The notes under the pieces: model-generated | What the model saw: the letters and a program-made list of their open reading frames with translations, nothing else | Database searches by the model: none | Told to the model about the DNA's origin: nothing | Translations under genes and position numbers: made by a program | Assembly: GCF_022682495.2 (NCBI RefSeq) | Contig: NC_071399.1 | Coordinates: forward strand, 5,561,342-5,625,341 | DNA from: Desmodus rotundus | Taxonomy: Eukaryota; Chordata; Mammalia; Chiroptera; Phyllostomidae | DNA length: 64,000 nucleotides | Direction of reading: 5' to 3' | Shown here: positions 1 through 12,230 of the stretch, piece by piece | Numbering within the stretch: the first letter of the stretch is position 1 | Layout of the letters: each line of letters begins with the position of its first letter

Positions 1-549
1 GATGTTAATCAGAAAAGAAGTAGCAGCTCTTAATTTCAATTAATTAGAAATAATTCTGATATTTAAATTTTGCGATTGGATTCTTTGTATCAATATCCAC
101 CAGGACACTGAGGAACATTTCTCTGTATTCATTACAGATCATTTCTACTTTTGCGTGGGTGTATGTATGTGGTTTTTTAATACGGTCACCCTGTTGGAAT
201 GACATTTTTACAACATATGAAATGGAAGAATACTCTTTATAGAAGTTGAACGATTTGGAAAGAATCAGTGAAAGTCAATGGAATGCGCATTTTAATCTTA
301 CCATAAATCCTTGCACTTTCAAATCTTGAGCCCAGAATTCTTTGCTCCTTAAAAAAATTTCTTATTGTGGATTCATTCTGTACTTAACCATTTATATTTC
401 TGTTAGGCAATAGGGGAAATGTTATTTCCTCCCCCCAAGAAATAGAGCTACCCTCTGCTACCACCATGTTCTAAAATGACATTATACTGACAATTTTGTA
501 AAAAACACACCGTAGGCTACCAAGTTGATGATAATATGCTATGTGTTTC
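1..549. other. unassigned AT-rich DNA
   Basis: No gene, splice-flanked open frame or recognisable repeat was seen. The stretch is AT-rich and CpG-poor and runs into an old L1 fragment on its right side. Confidence 0.5.
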
Positions 550-1373
550 TTCATGATTTTCTGTATACTGGTCTCATCAAATATAAACATCTATATACTG
601 GACACATATGGGGCTTTACAATTAATTTTATAAAACAATTGAATCACAGTGTGTGTGCATTTGCATTTTGCTTTTCTTCCTTAAATATACTTTGTTGACT
701 TCTTTCCAAGTCAACTGGTTTGCCTGGATCTTAATGGCTGCGTAATATTCCATTGTGTGAATGAGCTATAGATTATTCAACATTTCTTTGTCCATAAGCA
801 TTCATTTTGTCTCCAGTTTTTTTTAAATTTTTTGCCACTGAGAACAAAGCTATAATAAAAATCTTGTTCAAATATTGTTCCATAACAGAGATTTTATTTT
901 CAGGGCACATTTTCCCAAATGTAGAATCACTGAATCAAAGAAAATATTTTCTTAAAGTACTTTCTCTGAATTGCTTTTCCCAAAGGTTGTAAATATTTTT
1001 ATCAGCAATGCATGGGACCCCCTTCTATCACATGTCTTTGCCAGCATAAGTTCAGATCTTCTTAATTTATTTTCCAGCTAGTGCGTGGAAAAGGACATGC
1101 CATTTTGGTTTAATTTGCCTTTGCCTAACAGCTAATGTGTTTGAGAATCTGTCCATATGCTTGCTAATCACATGTATGTGATTTTTAAAAATTAATTGCT
1201 CATTCTTGTCTTTTCTCCATTTTTATTAAATTGTCTACCTTGTTCAATTTGAAAAAGCTTGTTGTATTATTTATAACCCTTGTATACTTCAGTGCATTTT
1301 CCAAATTTATCCTTTGCATGTTACACCTGTTTGTGACATTGTTTGCTGCTAACATTATATTTATTTAGACAAG
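550..1373 (-). mobile_element. old L1 3' fragment (L1M/L1ME type), antisense
   Basis: Read on the minus strand this resembles the end of ORF2 and the 3' region of an old mammalian L1. On the plus strand it has the usual antisense landmarks in order: a 'ggctgcgtaatattccattgtgtg' type stretch near 735-760, a 'tccagttttttt' stretch near 810 and a 'cagcaatgcatggga' type stretch near 1005. All frames are broken. The right edge is cut by a small hairpin element at 1374. The subfamily is a guess; identification as L1 is fairly secure. Confidence 0.6.
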
Positions 1374-1502
1374 TAGAGGAGTGGTCGAAAGGAGGTTTAC
1401 AGTTGTTTATATGGAAAATAACACAAGAGTCAATAGCAATACAAGAATAAATTCTGTGTTTTGCATACTGACAACTGTAAACCTACTTCGCCACTCCCAG
1501 TA
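1374..1502. mobile_element. 129-bp hairpin MITE-like element with TA ends
   Basis: Two inverted arms of about 28 bases lie at 1379-1406 and 1471-1498. They share the core GGTTTACAGTTGT (its complement ACAACTGTAAACC on the right) and an outer GAGTGG/CCACTC part. A TA dinucleotide sits at both outer edges (1374-1375 and 1501-1502), as expected for a non-autonomous Tc1/mariner-type element. The 60-base loop is AT-rich and non-coding. It lies inside an older L1, so it inserted later. An autonomous partner was not recognised in the window. Confidence 0.6.
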
Positions 1503-2039
1503 TATTCACTACAAGAAGATTGGGTTTGTATTCTCCGTGAAGAATTCTTCTCCACTGCTCGAGTACCCATCTACTCCTCCAAATTGGTGTAACACTGATA
1601 TATGTATGTGTGATAGATATACTTTGAATATAATGCGCACTCTTGTATATTCCTACAGCCTAATTGGTCCAGTATAACACTTCCTCTCAGTCATGTCTCA
1701 TCCTTCCCCCCCCTGCAGATAATCACAACTCATCTTTCTATGTTAATTATCCTTCCGCTTTAGCTTACAGCTTTCAAGCACGTATGCGTATTCCTGAACA
1801 TTGCATCGTGCATTTGCGTACGGGTCCTCTACTGATGGATCCGGGGTGGGGTGGGGGGAGCCTTGCTCAGTCTGTTTTACCCACTGTTCAGCGTGTGGAG
1901 TGGGTTCATGCTTATAAATGTAAACACAGATTATATCATTATTGGACACTTCCTATTTCAAAAATACTATGGAATACATTTTTGAAGGATTTTAATTGTT
2001 TTATTTTTCATATTTCACTTTTAATCCACACAGCATTTA
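1503..2039. other. unassigned DNA between two L1 pieces
   Basis: It probably separates two parts of one old antisense L1. It contains a short G-rich patch at 1839-1860. Frames of 68 and 132 codons on opposite strands overlap here, which is typical of non-coding sequence. No function is proposed. Confidence 0.4.
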
Positions 2040-2360
2040 ATATTGTGTGTAGTAAAAGATAGATGTCCATGTATGTGTTTTTTCCCACGACTAGTAGTTT
2101 GAATAATTTATTAAAGGACCCATACTTTCCACAGATTGGAAACACCTCTTTTGTCATGCAGTAAACTTATAGGGGACTCTTTCTATGTGTTCTGATCTGT
2201 TCTGTTGATGTTTTAAGATATTCCTGTATCTATAGGCCATAGCACTAAAGCATGGCCTGGACCTGGGTAAGGAATTCCCGTGTCTCCTACACAGCCACCC
2301 TCCCATTTTGATTGCTCTTTGTGGTATTTTTGGTTGTCTACACATTTTAAAAATATCTAA
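2040..2360 (-). mobile_element. old L1 ORF2 fragment, antisense
   Basis: The plus strand shows the antisense L1 pattern of a 'gtaaaagatagatgtcca' stretch near 2052-2068 followed by a 'cagtaaacttat' and 'ctgttctgttgatg' stretch near 2160-2215. This fits continuation of the L1 that ends at 1373. Frames are broken. The call rests on remembered ORF2 landmarks. Confidence 0.5.
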
Positions 2361-2839
2361 CAAAATTTAAATAGTTACCACAACATCAAAAACGTGTCCT
2401 AACTCTAACTGGAAACCCATTAAATTCATACTGAACTGGGTTAAATTTGTTTCAAAATAAATCCCACTTGATGATAAAGTATTATTGGTTTAATCCATTT
2501 TTGTGTTAATCTTTTAATTAGAATTTTGGCTTATACAATGAATGAGAACTGCCTCGAGTTTTCAGTTTTTAATCAAAATTATAGTAGATCATAAAATGAC
2601 TGAGAAGTTTCTTTTTGTAGGTTCAGATACATTGTAAATAAAATAGGAATTGTGGCTTGTGTAAGGATTATATCAGTCATCTGTGAACCCAGCTGTTCTT
2701 AATGCCTTTTTCAATGGTACGTATTTATTCTGCCTCCCATTCTCTACTGTGGTAATAGAGCTATTCTAATGTTCTAATCCTTCTTGGGTTACTATTAGAA
2801 ACTGCAGCTGAAACCATCCATTTTCTTTAAGACCTCAAA
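2361..2839. other. unassigned AT-rich DNA
   Basis: No gene or clear repeat seen. It may belong to the same old L1, but no landmark is good enough to claim it. Confidence 0.4.
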
Positions 2840-3150
2840 TTTGTTGCCATTGAAGTGTGTAGTATTTTCTCCAACTTCTAATCTATCCATATTGGCACTT
2901 ATTTATCTTTTTTTATTCCTAATATGTCTTTACCTTTCTTTTAAAAATATTAATCAGGCTTGCAAAGTGTTTACCTTACAAACCTATTTGAGGCTTTATA
3001 TATTCTCTCTGACAATTTTTTCCATTTCATTAATTTCAGGTTTTAACCTTAGTAATTCTTCCATCTTGTTTCTTTTGTTATATGATGTGGTTGCCTCCCC
3101 AGTGCTTCTGTCTCTACTACGTTCGGTTTTGCCCTCTTTGTAATTTAAGA
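2840..3150 (-). mobile_element. probable old L1 ORF2 fragment, antisense
   Basis: A T-rich plus strand with a 'ttttttccatttcattaattt' style stretch near 3017-3040 resembles antisense L1 ORF2. An uninterrupted 100-codon plus frame here encodes a Leu/Phe/Ser-rich product, as antisense L1 often does, and is not a gene. Confidence 0.35.
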
Positions 3151-3690
3151 AGGAAAGCATGGAAGGCCATAAATTTTATTCTTGGAACGGTTTCCACAGC
3201 ATCTCTTCAGCTTTCTTAGGAGGTGTTACTTTCCTCCCAGTTAGGACCCAAGGGGCAATGGAATCTGGTCATTGTTGTTTTCACTTCCAAGCAAAGATGT
3301 TCATTTTAGAATGACTTCCTAATGTATGTCACCAAATACGTGATGGATTGGTAAAATATTCCACAAACACAGAGCACGTGCTGGTTCAAAGCTGCAGGTT
3401 CTCTATTTAGAGGTGAAATCAAACTTCTTGAGGGTGCTGTTCACTTCTCCTTATCCTTTCTGTGATGCATACTAGACCTTTGCAATTCCAAATAATTTTA
3501 TGGAAGTTCACACATATATTTCATTTCTATCATTTCTTGGCCTACAGATGCTGTGTTGTTTGGCTAATGCAAGTTTATTAGAGGTACATTGTCCCTGCCC
3601 CTGTGCCTCCTGCTCGTCTTCCTTTCTCCAAGTGTCTTGAAAGGCAATGAGAACGGTCTTGGTCATACACAAGGAGCCCATCTTCCCATC
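3151..3690. other. unassigned DNA
   Basis: Nothing recognisable apart from ordinary non-coding sequence left of a Ves SINE. Confidence 0.4.
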
Positions 3691-3706
3691 TCCAATTCCC
3701 ACACTC

Positions 3707-3906
3707 TTTTCTTTTTTAAGATTTTATTTATTTATTTTTAGAGAGAGGGGAAGGAAGGGAGAAAGTGAGGGAGAGAAACATCAATGGGTGGTTGCCTCTT
3801 GTGCGCCCCCTACTGGGGACCTGGCCTGCAACCTAGGCATGTGTCCTAGACTGGGAACCAAACTGGCAGGCTGGCACACAATCCACTGAGGTACAGCAAC
3901 CAGGGC
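3707..3906 (-). mobile_element. Ves SINE (bat tRNA-derived), copy 1
   Basis: Full-length Ves-type SINE whose sense strand is minus. Its GCCC head ends at 3906, its purine-rich segment GAGAGAGGGGAAGG (plus view) lies near 3742, and its ATTTATTTATTT tail region lies at 3721-3738. The flanks are imperfect target duplications: TCCAATTCCCACACTCTT at 3691-3708 and TCCAGTTCCCATGCTCTT at 3907-3924. The tRNA-like internal promoter is degraded. Such SINEs are copied by L1 machinery and encode no protein. Confidence 0.9.
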
Positions 3907-4136
3907 TCCAGTTCCCATGCTCTTAACCAGCAATGTAGAAAATGCAAAAACAGAGGCAAAAATAAAATTCAAATATGGTGTAGCTAATGAGGTAAAACCA
4001 CTTGAATATCACATCAGTGAGTAGAAATTCAGCAAGACCCGTTCTGCCGGTGACGGACAGTTTAGGGATAGGACACACAACCACCGTGGGGGTTGCTGGG
4101 TCCGTGGGAGCTCTCAAACATCAGCTGTTGTTAACA

Positions 4137-4340
4137 TTATTATAGCGGCCACAGTTTATCGCGTGTTTATTATATGCCAGGTGTTGCATTAATAGCTTCA
4201 TATTGTTTCTCATTATAATATTATGAAGTAACTTGATAGTTTTATTGGCTGCCTTTTACAGAAATGGCAAGATCATAGAGTTTATGAGCACTAAAACCAG
4301 AATTCGAACTTTGCTGTCTGGATCCCTGGTCTTTTCTCGC
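4137..4340 (-). mobile_element. MIR, antisense
   Basis: The plus strand follows the reverse-complement MIR pattern in order: TTATTATATGCCAGG near 4167-4181, CTCATTATAAT near 4210, TTTTACAGAAATGGCAAGA near 4254-4272, and a tRNA-related CCAGAATTCGAAC near 4297-4309. It is ancient and diverged. Confidence 0.7.
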
Positions 4341-5509
4341 AGGTAATATGCTGTAATTTCTGCATTATGTTTAATATCGCCATCAGTGAAGAAGATCACA
4401 GAGCAGGAAACTTGGCTATCATTCTGTTAGTGTTGAATCGCCATGGGCGATGCCATGGGGTGCCTGCCGTGCAGTGCTGTGCTGGCTGTGACCCGCCTCA
4501 CAGTCACGGTAGATGAATGAAAACGGGTACACTTTCCTGCCACTGAACAGTTGGCCTGTGTAAGAGCATCCATGGAAGTGATAGCAAGAGAGTGACTGAT
4601 AACACAGCTACACCTTCTTTTTGATTGAAATAAACTTTTAAGTTTGAATACAAATGAACCTCTTGCCAAGAAATAGACTCTCCAGATTTTTCATATGGAA
4701 ACTTTAAATGGCTTAAGTCAAACTACCAGCATGTTATGCCCACATTAATATTTTTCCCTTAACTCCACAAATTAAGCTATGTGTGCACAGGCAAATTTGT
4801 ATGCACATCTATAAGCATACACATGTATAAATTACATGCACACATGTGTTGTCATGTACATGTTATATGTATAAAATGAATGAAGGAATGAATGTTCACA
4901 TCACAGGTTAATGAACAATTCCACGTGTATATACCAAAGTTGTCCTTGATTTCCTGGAGGACTTTATGCCTGTTCCGTAGATTTTATACCTCACGAGAGA
5001 AATCTGTGACAGGAAGTGCTCTTTCAATAGGCTAGTGCTTATTAGCCATAAATTATATAAGTACTTAGAATGCTGAAGATAGTACATTTTAATTATCAAC
5101 CCAATTAACATAATTGCTTTCATTCTAAGTGTAGACAATTTTGAATAATTATAACTGACAATTTCTCACACAATACTCTCTCTTCTGATGGTGGTTCTGC
5201 TGCTTATCTAGAGAATATCCTCAAAAGCCGAGGAGAAATGTCTAAGTACTAATTAGATTTCAGTCCAGATAATGCTCAGGGGCCGACCTGGCCTTTCCTC
5301 ATGCACCTGCCTCCTTGGGCAGGTGAGTCCAGTACCTGGCGTCTGCTTCCCCTTTCAGGTGGGTCACTGCAGATCTCTATTTACCACTTCCTGCATTGCT
5401 CTGCATGCTCCTAGCTTTAGCCAAAAATATTCTGACACAGCTCAAACAAAAATGGATTGTTTTTAACGCTGCTGTTTTATACTTTTCAGTTTAAGCAGAG
5501 GGATTCTGC
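4341..5509. other. unassigned AT-rich DNA
   Basis: No gene was found. A CA/TA-rich stretch at about 4780-4870 (acatgtgt and similar) is a decayed simple repeat. The remainder is not attributable. Confidence 0.45.
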
Positions 5510-5800
5510 AACAGCCTAGATGTTTACATCTCCGCCACACTCTTACACTGGAACCTAATCCCTAGTGTGATGGTATTTGAGGCCGGGCCTTTGGGAGCGG
5601 ATGTGGTCTTCCTGAATGGGATTAACGCCCTCAGGAAAAAGGCCAGCAGGAGCGCGCTTGTCCCTTCAGCCATATAGGGACACAGTTGAAAAGATCATCT
5701 GTAACCCACAAAGTCTAGTCTAGTCTTACTAAATTCCAATCTGCCAGCAACTTGATCTTGGACTTTGCAACCTCGAGAAATAATATCTCTAATGATGGGT
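5510..5800 (+). mobile_element. MaLR-like LTR (ERV3 class), sense
   Basis: The order of landmarks matches a MaLR-type LTR: GTGATGGTATTTGAGG near 5567, GGGCCTTTGGGAG near 5584, GAATGGGATTA near 5615, GCCATATAGGGACACAG near 5670, and CTTGATCTTGGACTTTGCA near 5752. It ends in GAGAAATAATATCTCT instead of an intact polyadenylation segment. It is old, without intact ends, and probably a solo LTR fragment. The subfamily is not certain. Confidence 0.65.
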
Positions 5801-8800
5801 CCTTTTTCTTCACTGTGGAGTTTAGATTCCAAAGTCACTTCATCTGCTAGCGTAAACAAATTCTCACTTCCTTCTTAAGACCCTGGATTCCCAAATCTAG
5901 GGCACCTATCAGGTTTTGTAGAAGCTAAGTCCCTGTGTTCTGTGTGAAGCTAGACACCCATGGGTCATAGAATTTAAAGAAGCCTTTAAGTCTTCCCTGC
6001 TCAGTGTTACTCCAAAAACAAAATATTTTATTCATTATCACATATGTGTGATATTCTGAGTAATTAAATACATTATGCCCTTCAAAATTTAACTACCATT
6101 TAGGCAGGTAGTTCTTTCAAAAGATCACTTAATAACTAATAATTATTATACCTAATAATTATTTTATAATTAATCATGTTTCTAATAATTAAATGACCCC
6201 CTTTGTAACTTCCACTGAAAAAGCAGAGTTTTCCACTGTGGAGATGGTCAAATAAATCTTCAATTACCAGCAGTAGCTCTTCAAATGGGTTTCTTTTTCA
6301 GATTAAATCTTCTTAGATACTTCAGTCGTTCCCTCTATATTCCCATAAGTTCCCTTTATTTCAGGGACCTAGAAATATTAGTTACTCTCTTCTAGACTCC
6401 TTCTTATCATATGTTTAATGTTTAAATTGAGTTTTTTTTTATTAATCTATAGAAACTGAGAAATCTAACATTCCCAATGAACTGGGTGTCCCCCTTCCCA
6501 GAAAATAAACCTTATGTCGTTATGGCCAAGGTAAATTATATTTGGCTCATTGCAGATTTTGAAGCCCGTCTGTTCAACTACATTTTCTCATCCATCACAT
6601 GGTTGAATTTTCCTTTCACGTAACAGCTGAGTGGTGTACGTTGTGTGTGTAGCGCATCTGTGCCCGATTGGAGAAATCTTGGTTCCCGTAAATGGAGTGC
6701 TCTTGGAGGGCAGCTGGGCGCCTTACTCATGGCCATAACCTTTTTGCTGGCTGCGTCACTGGTTCCCCTGCCTGGCTCCAGGAGTTACGAAGTCCCCACT
6801 CCTGTGTTTTCTTCCACAGATGCCTGAAATATCTAGCCCTTGATATTTGCATCCTGATTTCCTTTGTTGTGTAGAAATTTGTCTCTCCCCCTTTACTGTC
6901 ACTTTAATGAGTTTTACTAACAAGAAGCATATTGTCAACATATTATATTGGTTTCATAGAGAAACACATTTGTTTTACTTATTTATGGGTTAGAACAATT
7001 TGGGCAAATAGGACTGTTTATCCCATTTCTTGACTTAATGTTGTCATGTGCAACTGGATATTACTTTTTCACATTTTATATGTGATTTTGACACGTACCT
7101 CAAAGTTTGGAGGGAAATTACTTTTCTCTTTTAAGTATACTCTTGGTTGACTTCTGATGTCATAGTTATTTTTTGTTTTATATAGTTACTTGAACACATT
7201 TTTCCTATGCTAAACAATAGGGAAACTTTTATAAAATCATGAGAATGAACCTAACTTTAAACACTTGTAAGGAATCAGTTACCAAGTTTTCTGGGACTCC
7301 AGTGTTTGGGAGATGGCTTACCTTTGAAAACTTTCTCATTTTTCTCCTTTTTTTGTTCTGCTCATGACTTCCACAGGAAGTGATGTAAGAGATCATTCTT
7401 ATGTAATGTGGTCACACGAAATATGTAGGGTCTAAATGGGGTGCAGCATGAAATCAAGTCTCCTGCTCACACACCTGCCCCCCACTGCACTTCCACACAC
7501 ACACTCTCTCTCATGCTCCCTTCCTATTTTCCCCAGATCCCCTCCCCAGAAGTGATGGTTTCATCCTTCCTCTCCTTTCTCTGTACATTTCCACATAGCC
7601 TAGTCTTTTCTGCCATTCCAAAACGTGTCCTTCTGCATTACATTCCCCTACAGGTTTATGTTGAAGATCTCTTCGTGGCTGTTCACCTCCCTTATCACTC
7701 TTCTTAGTACTTCTGTGGACTATGACGTTTTTTTGTTTTGTTTTGTTTTGACTTTTCAATTTACTTGGTGATTCCTACATACCTATCCTTCTTGTGGGTA
7801 GTGTTGTTTGTCTCTGGTTTTAACTTGATTTTTTGGCATCGTTTGTCCAGTATTTTGGTGATATACCTTATTTCTTATTCTCTGAATGACATTTTGTTTT
7901 AACGTGTATAGTTAAACATTTTGAATCAATGTTTAGAGTTCACTGGCATCATAGTTCTCCGCAACCCCGTGCTCATACTTCTGCTGCACTCACTCTCAAC
8001 TCCCAAGTTTGGCCCTAGGGGTCGTTATTGTGCCAAGTCCAGTTTTCCAGTTCTCCTTTTCCCCCTCACTGTTCTCTACATTGCACATCTGCCCCTGGGG
8101 AGCAGGGGCCATGTGTTTCGTTTCCCCCATGCAAACCCATTGGTGTTTGCCCCCTTTTGAATGCTAGTGTGACAGAGAATAGGATTCTATCTTCAAACCA
8201 GGTTGTTGCTGTTTGTTGTCAGAAATTTGAAGAGAGGTTGACATTATCATCACTCTCAAATATTGCAGAGAATAACACTTCGGAGTCTGAAGCAGATCTG
8301 TTTATTGTTCCTTTGTCACAATATTCATTTCATTTTTGTCTTTTCCCCAAGTCATTATATTCTTAAGTATTTCCTTGTTCTTATACCTTGGTTCATTTCT
8401 CATTTTGAAATGTCTTGTTTATGAAAATCTCTCTCCATTGTTTGTACACTTTAACTGCTTAGCTGACTTTAAAGTTATTAAGGAAAGGCTGCTTTCTTGT
8501 TAAATGTTTCTCAGATCCCACCGTCATAAGCCCCTGAATGGTCACCGTGTTTGCCCTGTTGTTGCTGACACACTTGCCAGCTTCACCATCTCGCTGGGTC
8601 CACGCCAGTGGGAGCATGTTCTCCCCCTCCCACTGGAATTTTCCCCAAGACATGTCCAGTGTGGATCTCTTCACCGTTATTTTGCCTTTGACGTAATGAG
8701 CCCTTTCAGCTTCCCCAGCACAGATTTTTTCCAGCCCACTAAACTTGGCTTTTCATTAGATGATCTGCTATAGCTTCTTTCCTGTTTGTTCTGTTTCCTT

Positions 8801-9209
8801 TTGTATAAGATCTATGGGGTTCGAGTTCCACGAATGGTCCTCCATACCTCATGCTGCTTTTGAAATATTTCCAACTTTCTCTTTTTTTTTAATTTAGAGG
8901 ACTATATCCTACGTAAATCTTTGACTTTTCTGTTTTGATTTTTTGAAGTGTTTTTTTCTACTCACATCAGCCGGTCAATTTTTAAATCTCTCTCTCTGAT
9001 GCAGACTCACACGAAAAGAGACATCAGACACCCATGGCCTGCCTAGAGGGAAAAAAAAAAAAAACTGGCTGAAAAAGATACAGATATAAACTGAAGCAAC
9101 TTATTAATAATACATTGGTTTGTGCTTCTGTACTCGAAAAACAATTGCTATATAAAATCCACTTTATGGTTTTTCAATGAGGTTGAGAACTAGTAATTAT
9201 TGAGTATTC
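5801..9209. other. unassigned DNA with a pyrimidine-rich tract
   Basis: About 3.4 kb with no recognised gene. At 7440-8160 the plus strand is C/T-rich and gives several overlapping short frames, none with coding character. A TTTTG repeat lies at 7727-7750. At 6640-6830 the sequence is slightly more CpG-rich but has no supported exon. Parts are probably very old repeats that I cannot name. Confidence 0.4.
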
Positions 9210-9370
9210 TAAGGACATTTATTAAGCCATACATTGTTGAATATTAGATGTTTATTGTATTTGATGCTTTCAGTGACTCATCTTGTATAATCTTATTAGT
9301 ATTATCATGTAAGTTTCATATAGGTGGGACTTATCCAGAGCCACAACCCTGGCTTTGGACTCCAGTGGTA
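9210..9370 (-). mobile_element. possible MIR relic, antisense
   Basis: CATTTATTAAGCCATACATTG followed by a region with CTCATCTTGTATAATC, then a 'ccagagccacaaccctggctttggactcc' type end, is in keeping with a very diverged antisense MIR. The evidence is weak. Confidence 0.35.
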
Positions 9371-10225
9371 AATGATTCATTTCAGAATTTCAAAATATAA
9401 GGATGCTCTAAAGAAAATAAAAAACTAACTTGAAAAAGTCTAACCATAAACTTTAGCCCATTCAAGAACTTTCTGACTGCTTACTTTACTATTAAGGCTG
9501 TGAAAATTACCAATTTTCACAACTTATAAATACATGATTTAGATTGTAGTAATTATAAACTTTATAGAAAATAATCAGCCAAGGAAACGTACTTAGTTCG
9601 AAGACCTATAAATGCTTCTGTTTTTAATATGTAAACTAATTTGAAAATTCACTGAAGAAGAACCATGTATAACTTTAGCATTGACCATCAAAATAAGCTT
9701 TATTCAAAAGATTAAAAGTTATATAAAATCGAACAAAGAAAACCCTAGAGGAAATAGGAATGTTTTAAAAACTCAAAAGAGTCTAGGAACTGTAAGTATG
9801 TTATAAATACTATTTTAAAGATCTTCTTTACTATTTCAAAATAAATAAAAAGAAAAGAGAACTTTACATTTACTGAACTCAACCAATATATTTACAACAA
9901 ATTTACAAATCATGGTATAATTACTTCTTTACTCTCATGAGAAAACTCTGGCTCCGAAGGAATAAGTGACTTTGATCGAAATTACTTAAATGATAGATGA
10001 GAAATAAAAAACTAAACCTGATCTGTTCCATGTCTTCCCATGAACCATTTCTCTTCCTCAAACACCAGTATTTTAAAACCTTGAAATCCAGAGTGTGAAG
10101 CTTGTCTTACATATCTGCCTCCTCAGTAGCTTCACATAAAAAAAGAAAAAGAAATATTGTATAAAATGTTAAAGAGGATTTATAAGCACATATTTTGAGG
10201 GTCTATTTACCAATGAGTTACTTAC
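9371..10225. other. unassigned AT-rich DNA
   Basis: Highly AT-rich. A stretch near 9890-9990 (CTCATGAGAAAACTCTGG) may be another decayed MIR but is not good enough to list separately. Confidence 0.4.
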
Positions 10226-10375
10226 TTATCCCTGTTTTACAGATGAGGAAACTGAGACACAAAATGTAAACAATATTCCCAAGGCCAGGCAGCTTCTGGA
10301 TCATAGAAAATGGGTTCAAATCAAGCAGTATGGCTCTCGATTCAGCCCTCTGAACTGTGACCAGTCACTGTCTCC
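10226..10375 (-). mobile_element. MIR, antisense
   Basis: The plus strand carries CCCTGTTTTACAGATGAGG near 10231-10249, GAAACTGAGACACA, then AAGGCCAGGCAGCTTCTGG and GGGTTCAAATC, which is the reverse-complement MIR order. Confidence 0.75.
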
Positions 10376-11119
10376 CCATAATGCCCTCCCGAATACCTGC
10401 CACACAAAGGTGACGTTGTTAATATTAGCACGTTTTCTTCCCCTTTCATGACAGAAATGAAAGACAAAAAATGCCATTGAGATGTCCATCCTCATCTGTT
10501 CTCTCCTCAGGCAATAATCAGTGTGAGCTTAATGTATAACCTGTCTGTACATTTTAAACAAATGTTTATGCATATGTCTGTGACACTCACAATATTCCGT
10601 ACTACTCGGTATGTATGTTGCCTTTCATATCATCAGGAACATTTTACTTTCATTCTGTTCTCTTGAAATCCTTTTGAGCGCTGTCACACAAAGTGCATGA
10701 TGAGGAGTTACAGTCCTTGAGCCAGAGTGTAAATTAATTCATCAAGAGAGTCTTACTGAAGAAAAAAAGTGTCAACTAAACACTGCGAGTTTCCTAACAT
10801 AGAATCCTGGGTGTGGAAAGAAGAAGTACGTCTTTGACAGCACCGCACACAGCTGGGAAGCGGGGCACTGACTTCCGTGCTCCCACTTCTCCACGGAGGA
10901 CCGATCAATCTCAGATTTTTAAAACATATTTTCATTTGACTTGATTGGATTCCATTGCTACTGGAAACATGCATTCTCCTCCTCTGGACTCCCAGACTCC
11001 CACAGAGACAGCGCATCTGTGTGGGGTCACCTAAACGGGTGTTCTGTGGGGGGAAGATGGGAGATGCCCCACATCAGTGACACCACTGGATCTCCAGCAG
11101 GCGCTTCTTCACCTCCTTC
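10376..11119. other. unassigned DNA
   Basis: No supported feature. The 10740-11110 part is somewhat GC-richer and yields overlapping frames of 68-87 codons on both strands, which argues against coding. Confidence 0.4.
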
Positions 11120-11790
11120 GCCAGTGGTTCTGCCGGGTTCACGTCCTTCCTAATGCTTGTGTGCATGGTATTCTGCATTCCCTTAGCAAATCCTTCTTAT
11201 GGCGTATATATTTTCAGTGTTTTCTTGTTTTTTCGGTTCAGATCATTATAATATGTAATCAGATACAGTCTTTTGCTTTATAGTTGGCAATTCTTTTGTA
11301 CTGTTGAAAAAAGCATTTTCAAATTTTAAAGTTTCTGTAGTAACTTTACAGGTTTGTTTTGTTTTTATTATGGTTTATATTTAGGTCTATATCCTGCAGG
11401 AAATGGTCTGTCTGCAGTATGAGACATTCATCAAATATATTTAGTTCCCATTTATGGAACAGTTTATTCTGTCAGAATGACAAATAATGACACATCCGTC
11501 ATATTCTATGGATCTTTTCTGAGCCCTTTCTTGGTCTGTTTTCTAATTAATTATATGCCAATAGATAAAGCCTTCAATACTCATTTACATTTTATTATAA
11601 AAAACATATCTTCTAAAGCAAATGCACTTTGTATTCTTTTCAACTAGCCTTCAATATTGGATATCTTTTGTTTCAAAGAAATGTTTAGCATCCAATGTAC
11701 AGTTCTGTGAGACAGGCATATTGGGATTTTGGTTGGTAATATGTTGATTTCATTAATTTTTGTAATATTTAACAACTTTATGATACTTAG
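11120..11790 (-). mobile_element. old L1 ORF2 fragment, antisense
   Basis: The plus strand reads as antisense L1 ORF2 end. It has a 'tttttcggttcagat' stretch near 11230, 'ttaggtctatatcctg' near 11382, 'attctatggatctttt' near 11502, and 'attgggattttggttggtaatatgttgattt' style sequence near 11721-11751, in the expected order. Frames are destroyed. Confidence 0.65.
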
Positions 11791-11799
11791 AGACTCTAT

Positions 11800-11995
11800 G
11801 AGTAGCCACCTCTATATAGAACATACTGCATGCCAGGCATTCTTTTAACCATCTGTTTTACCCTCACCACGGTGTATGAGATAGGTACTTAATTAGGTCC
11901 ATGCACACACCAGACAACTATGACAGAGCTCAGGGATCTCGCCCTAGTTTCATGCAGCTGGGAAGGGGTGGTGCTGCTGGCCCACACCAGGTTAT
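11800..11995 (-). mobile_element. MIR, antisense
   Basis: GCATGCCAGGCATTCTTTTAA near 11829, TTTACCCTCACCACGGTGTATGAGATAGG near 11857-11885, CAGAGCTCAGGGATCTCGCC and a CATGCAGCTGGG end fit a diverged antisense MIR. I kept the strand from the CCAGGCA landmark order. Confidence 0.55.
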
Positions 11996-12109
11996 CCAGC
12001 CTTGACGTCAGTGCAGTCCCCATGAGAGGGTGATCCTGTGTTTCCCTGACTCCCTATCCCCGAATCCTGTTAAAGGCACCCCCCAACTCCATCTGCATGT
12101 ATGAGAAAG

Positions 12110-12230
12110 CAGACTGTCTAAGTACAGAGAGGTCTTTCTTTCTTTTTTTTTTTAACTGCTGCATTTCCAGCTCCTAGAATGGTTCCTGGCAGGTATTAGA
12201 GACTGAATATACATTTCTTAGAGTTAATGA
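12110..12230 (+). mobile_element. L2 3' end relic
   Basis: CCAGCTCCTAGAATGGTTCCTGGCAGG followed by an AGAGACTGAATATACATTT end resembles the final part of L2 or MIR (the 'cctggcacatagtaggtgctcaataaa' motif). A pyrimidine run of about 20 bases interrupts it at 12133-12152. Confidence 0.45.
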
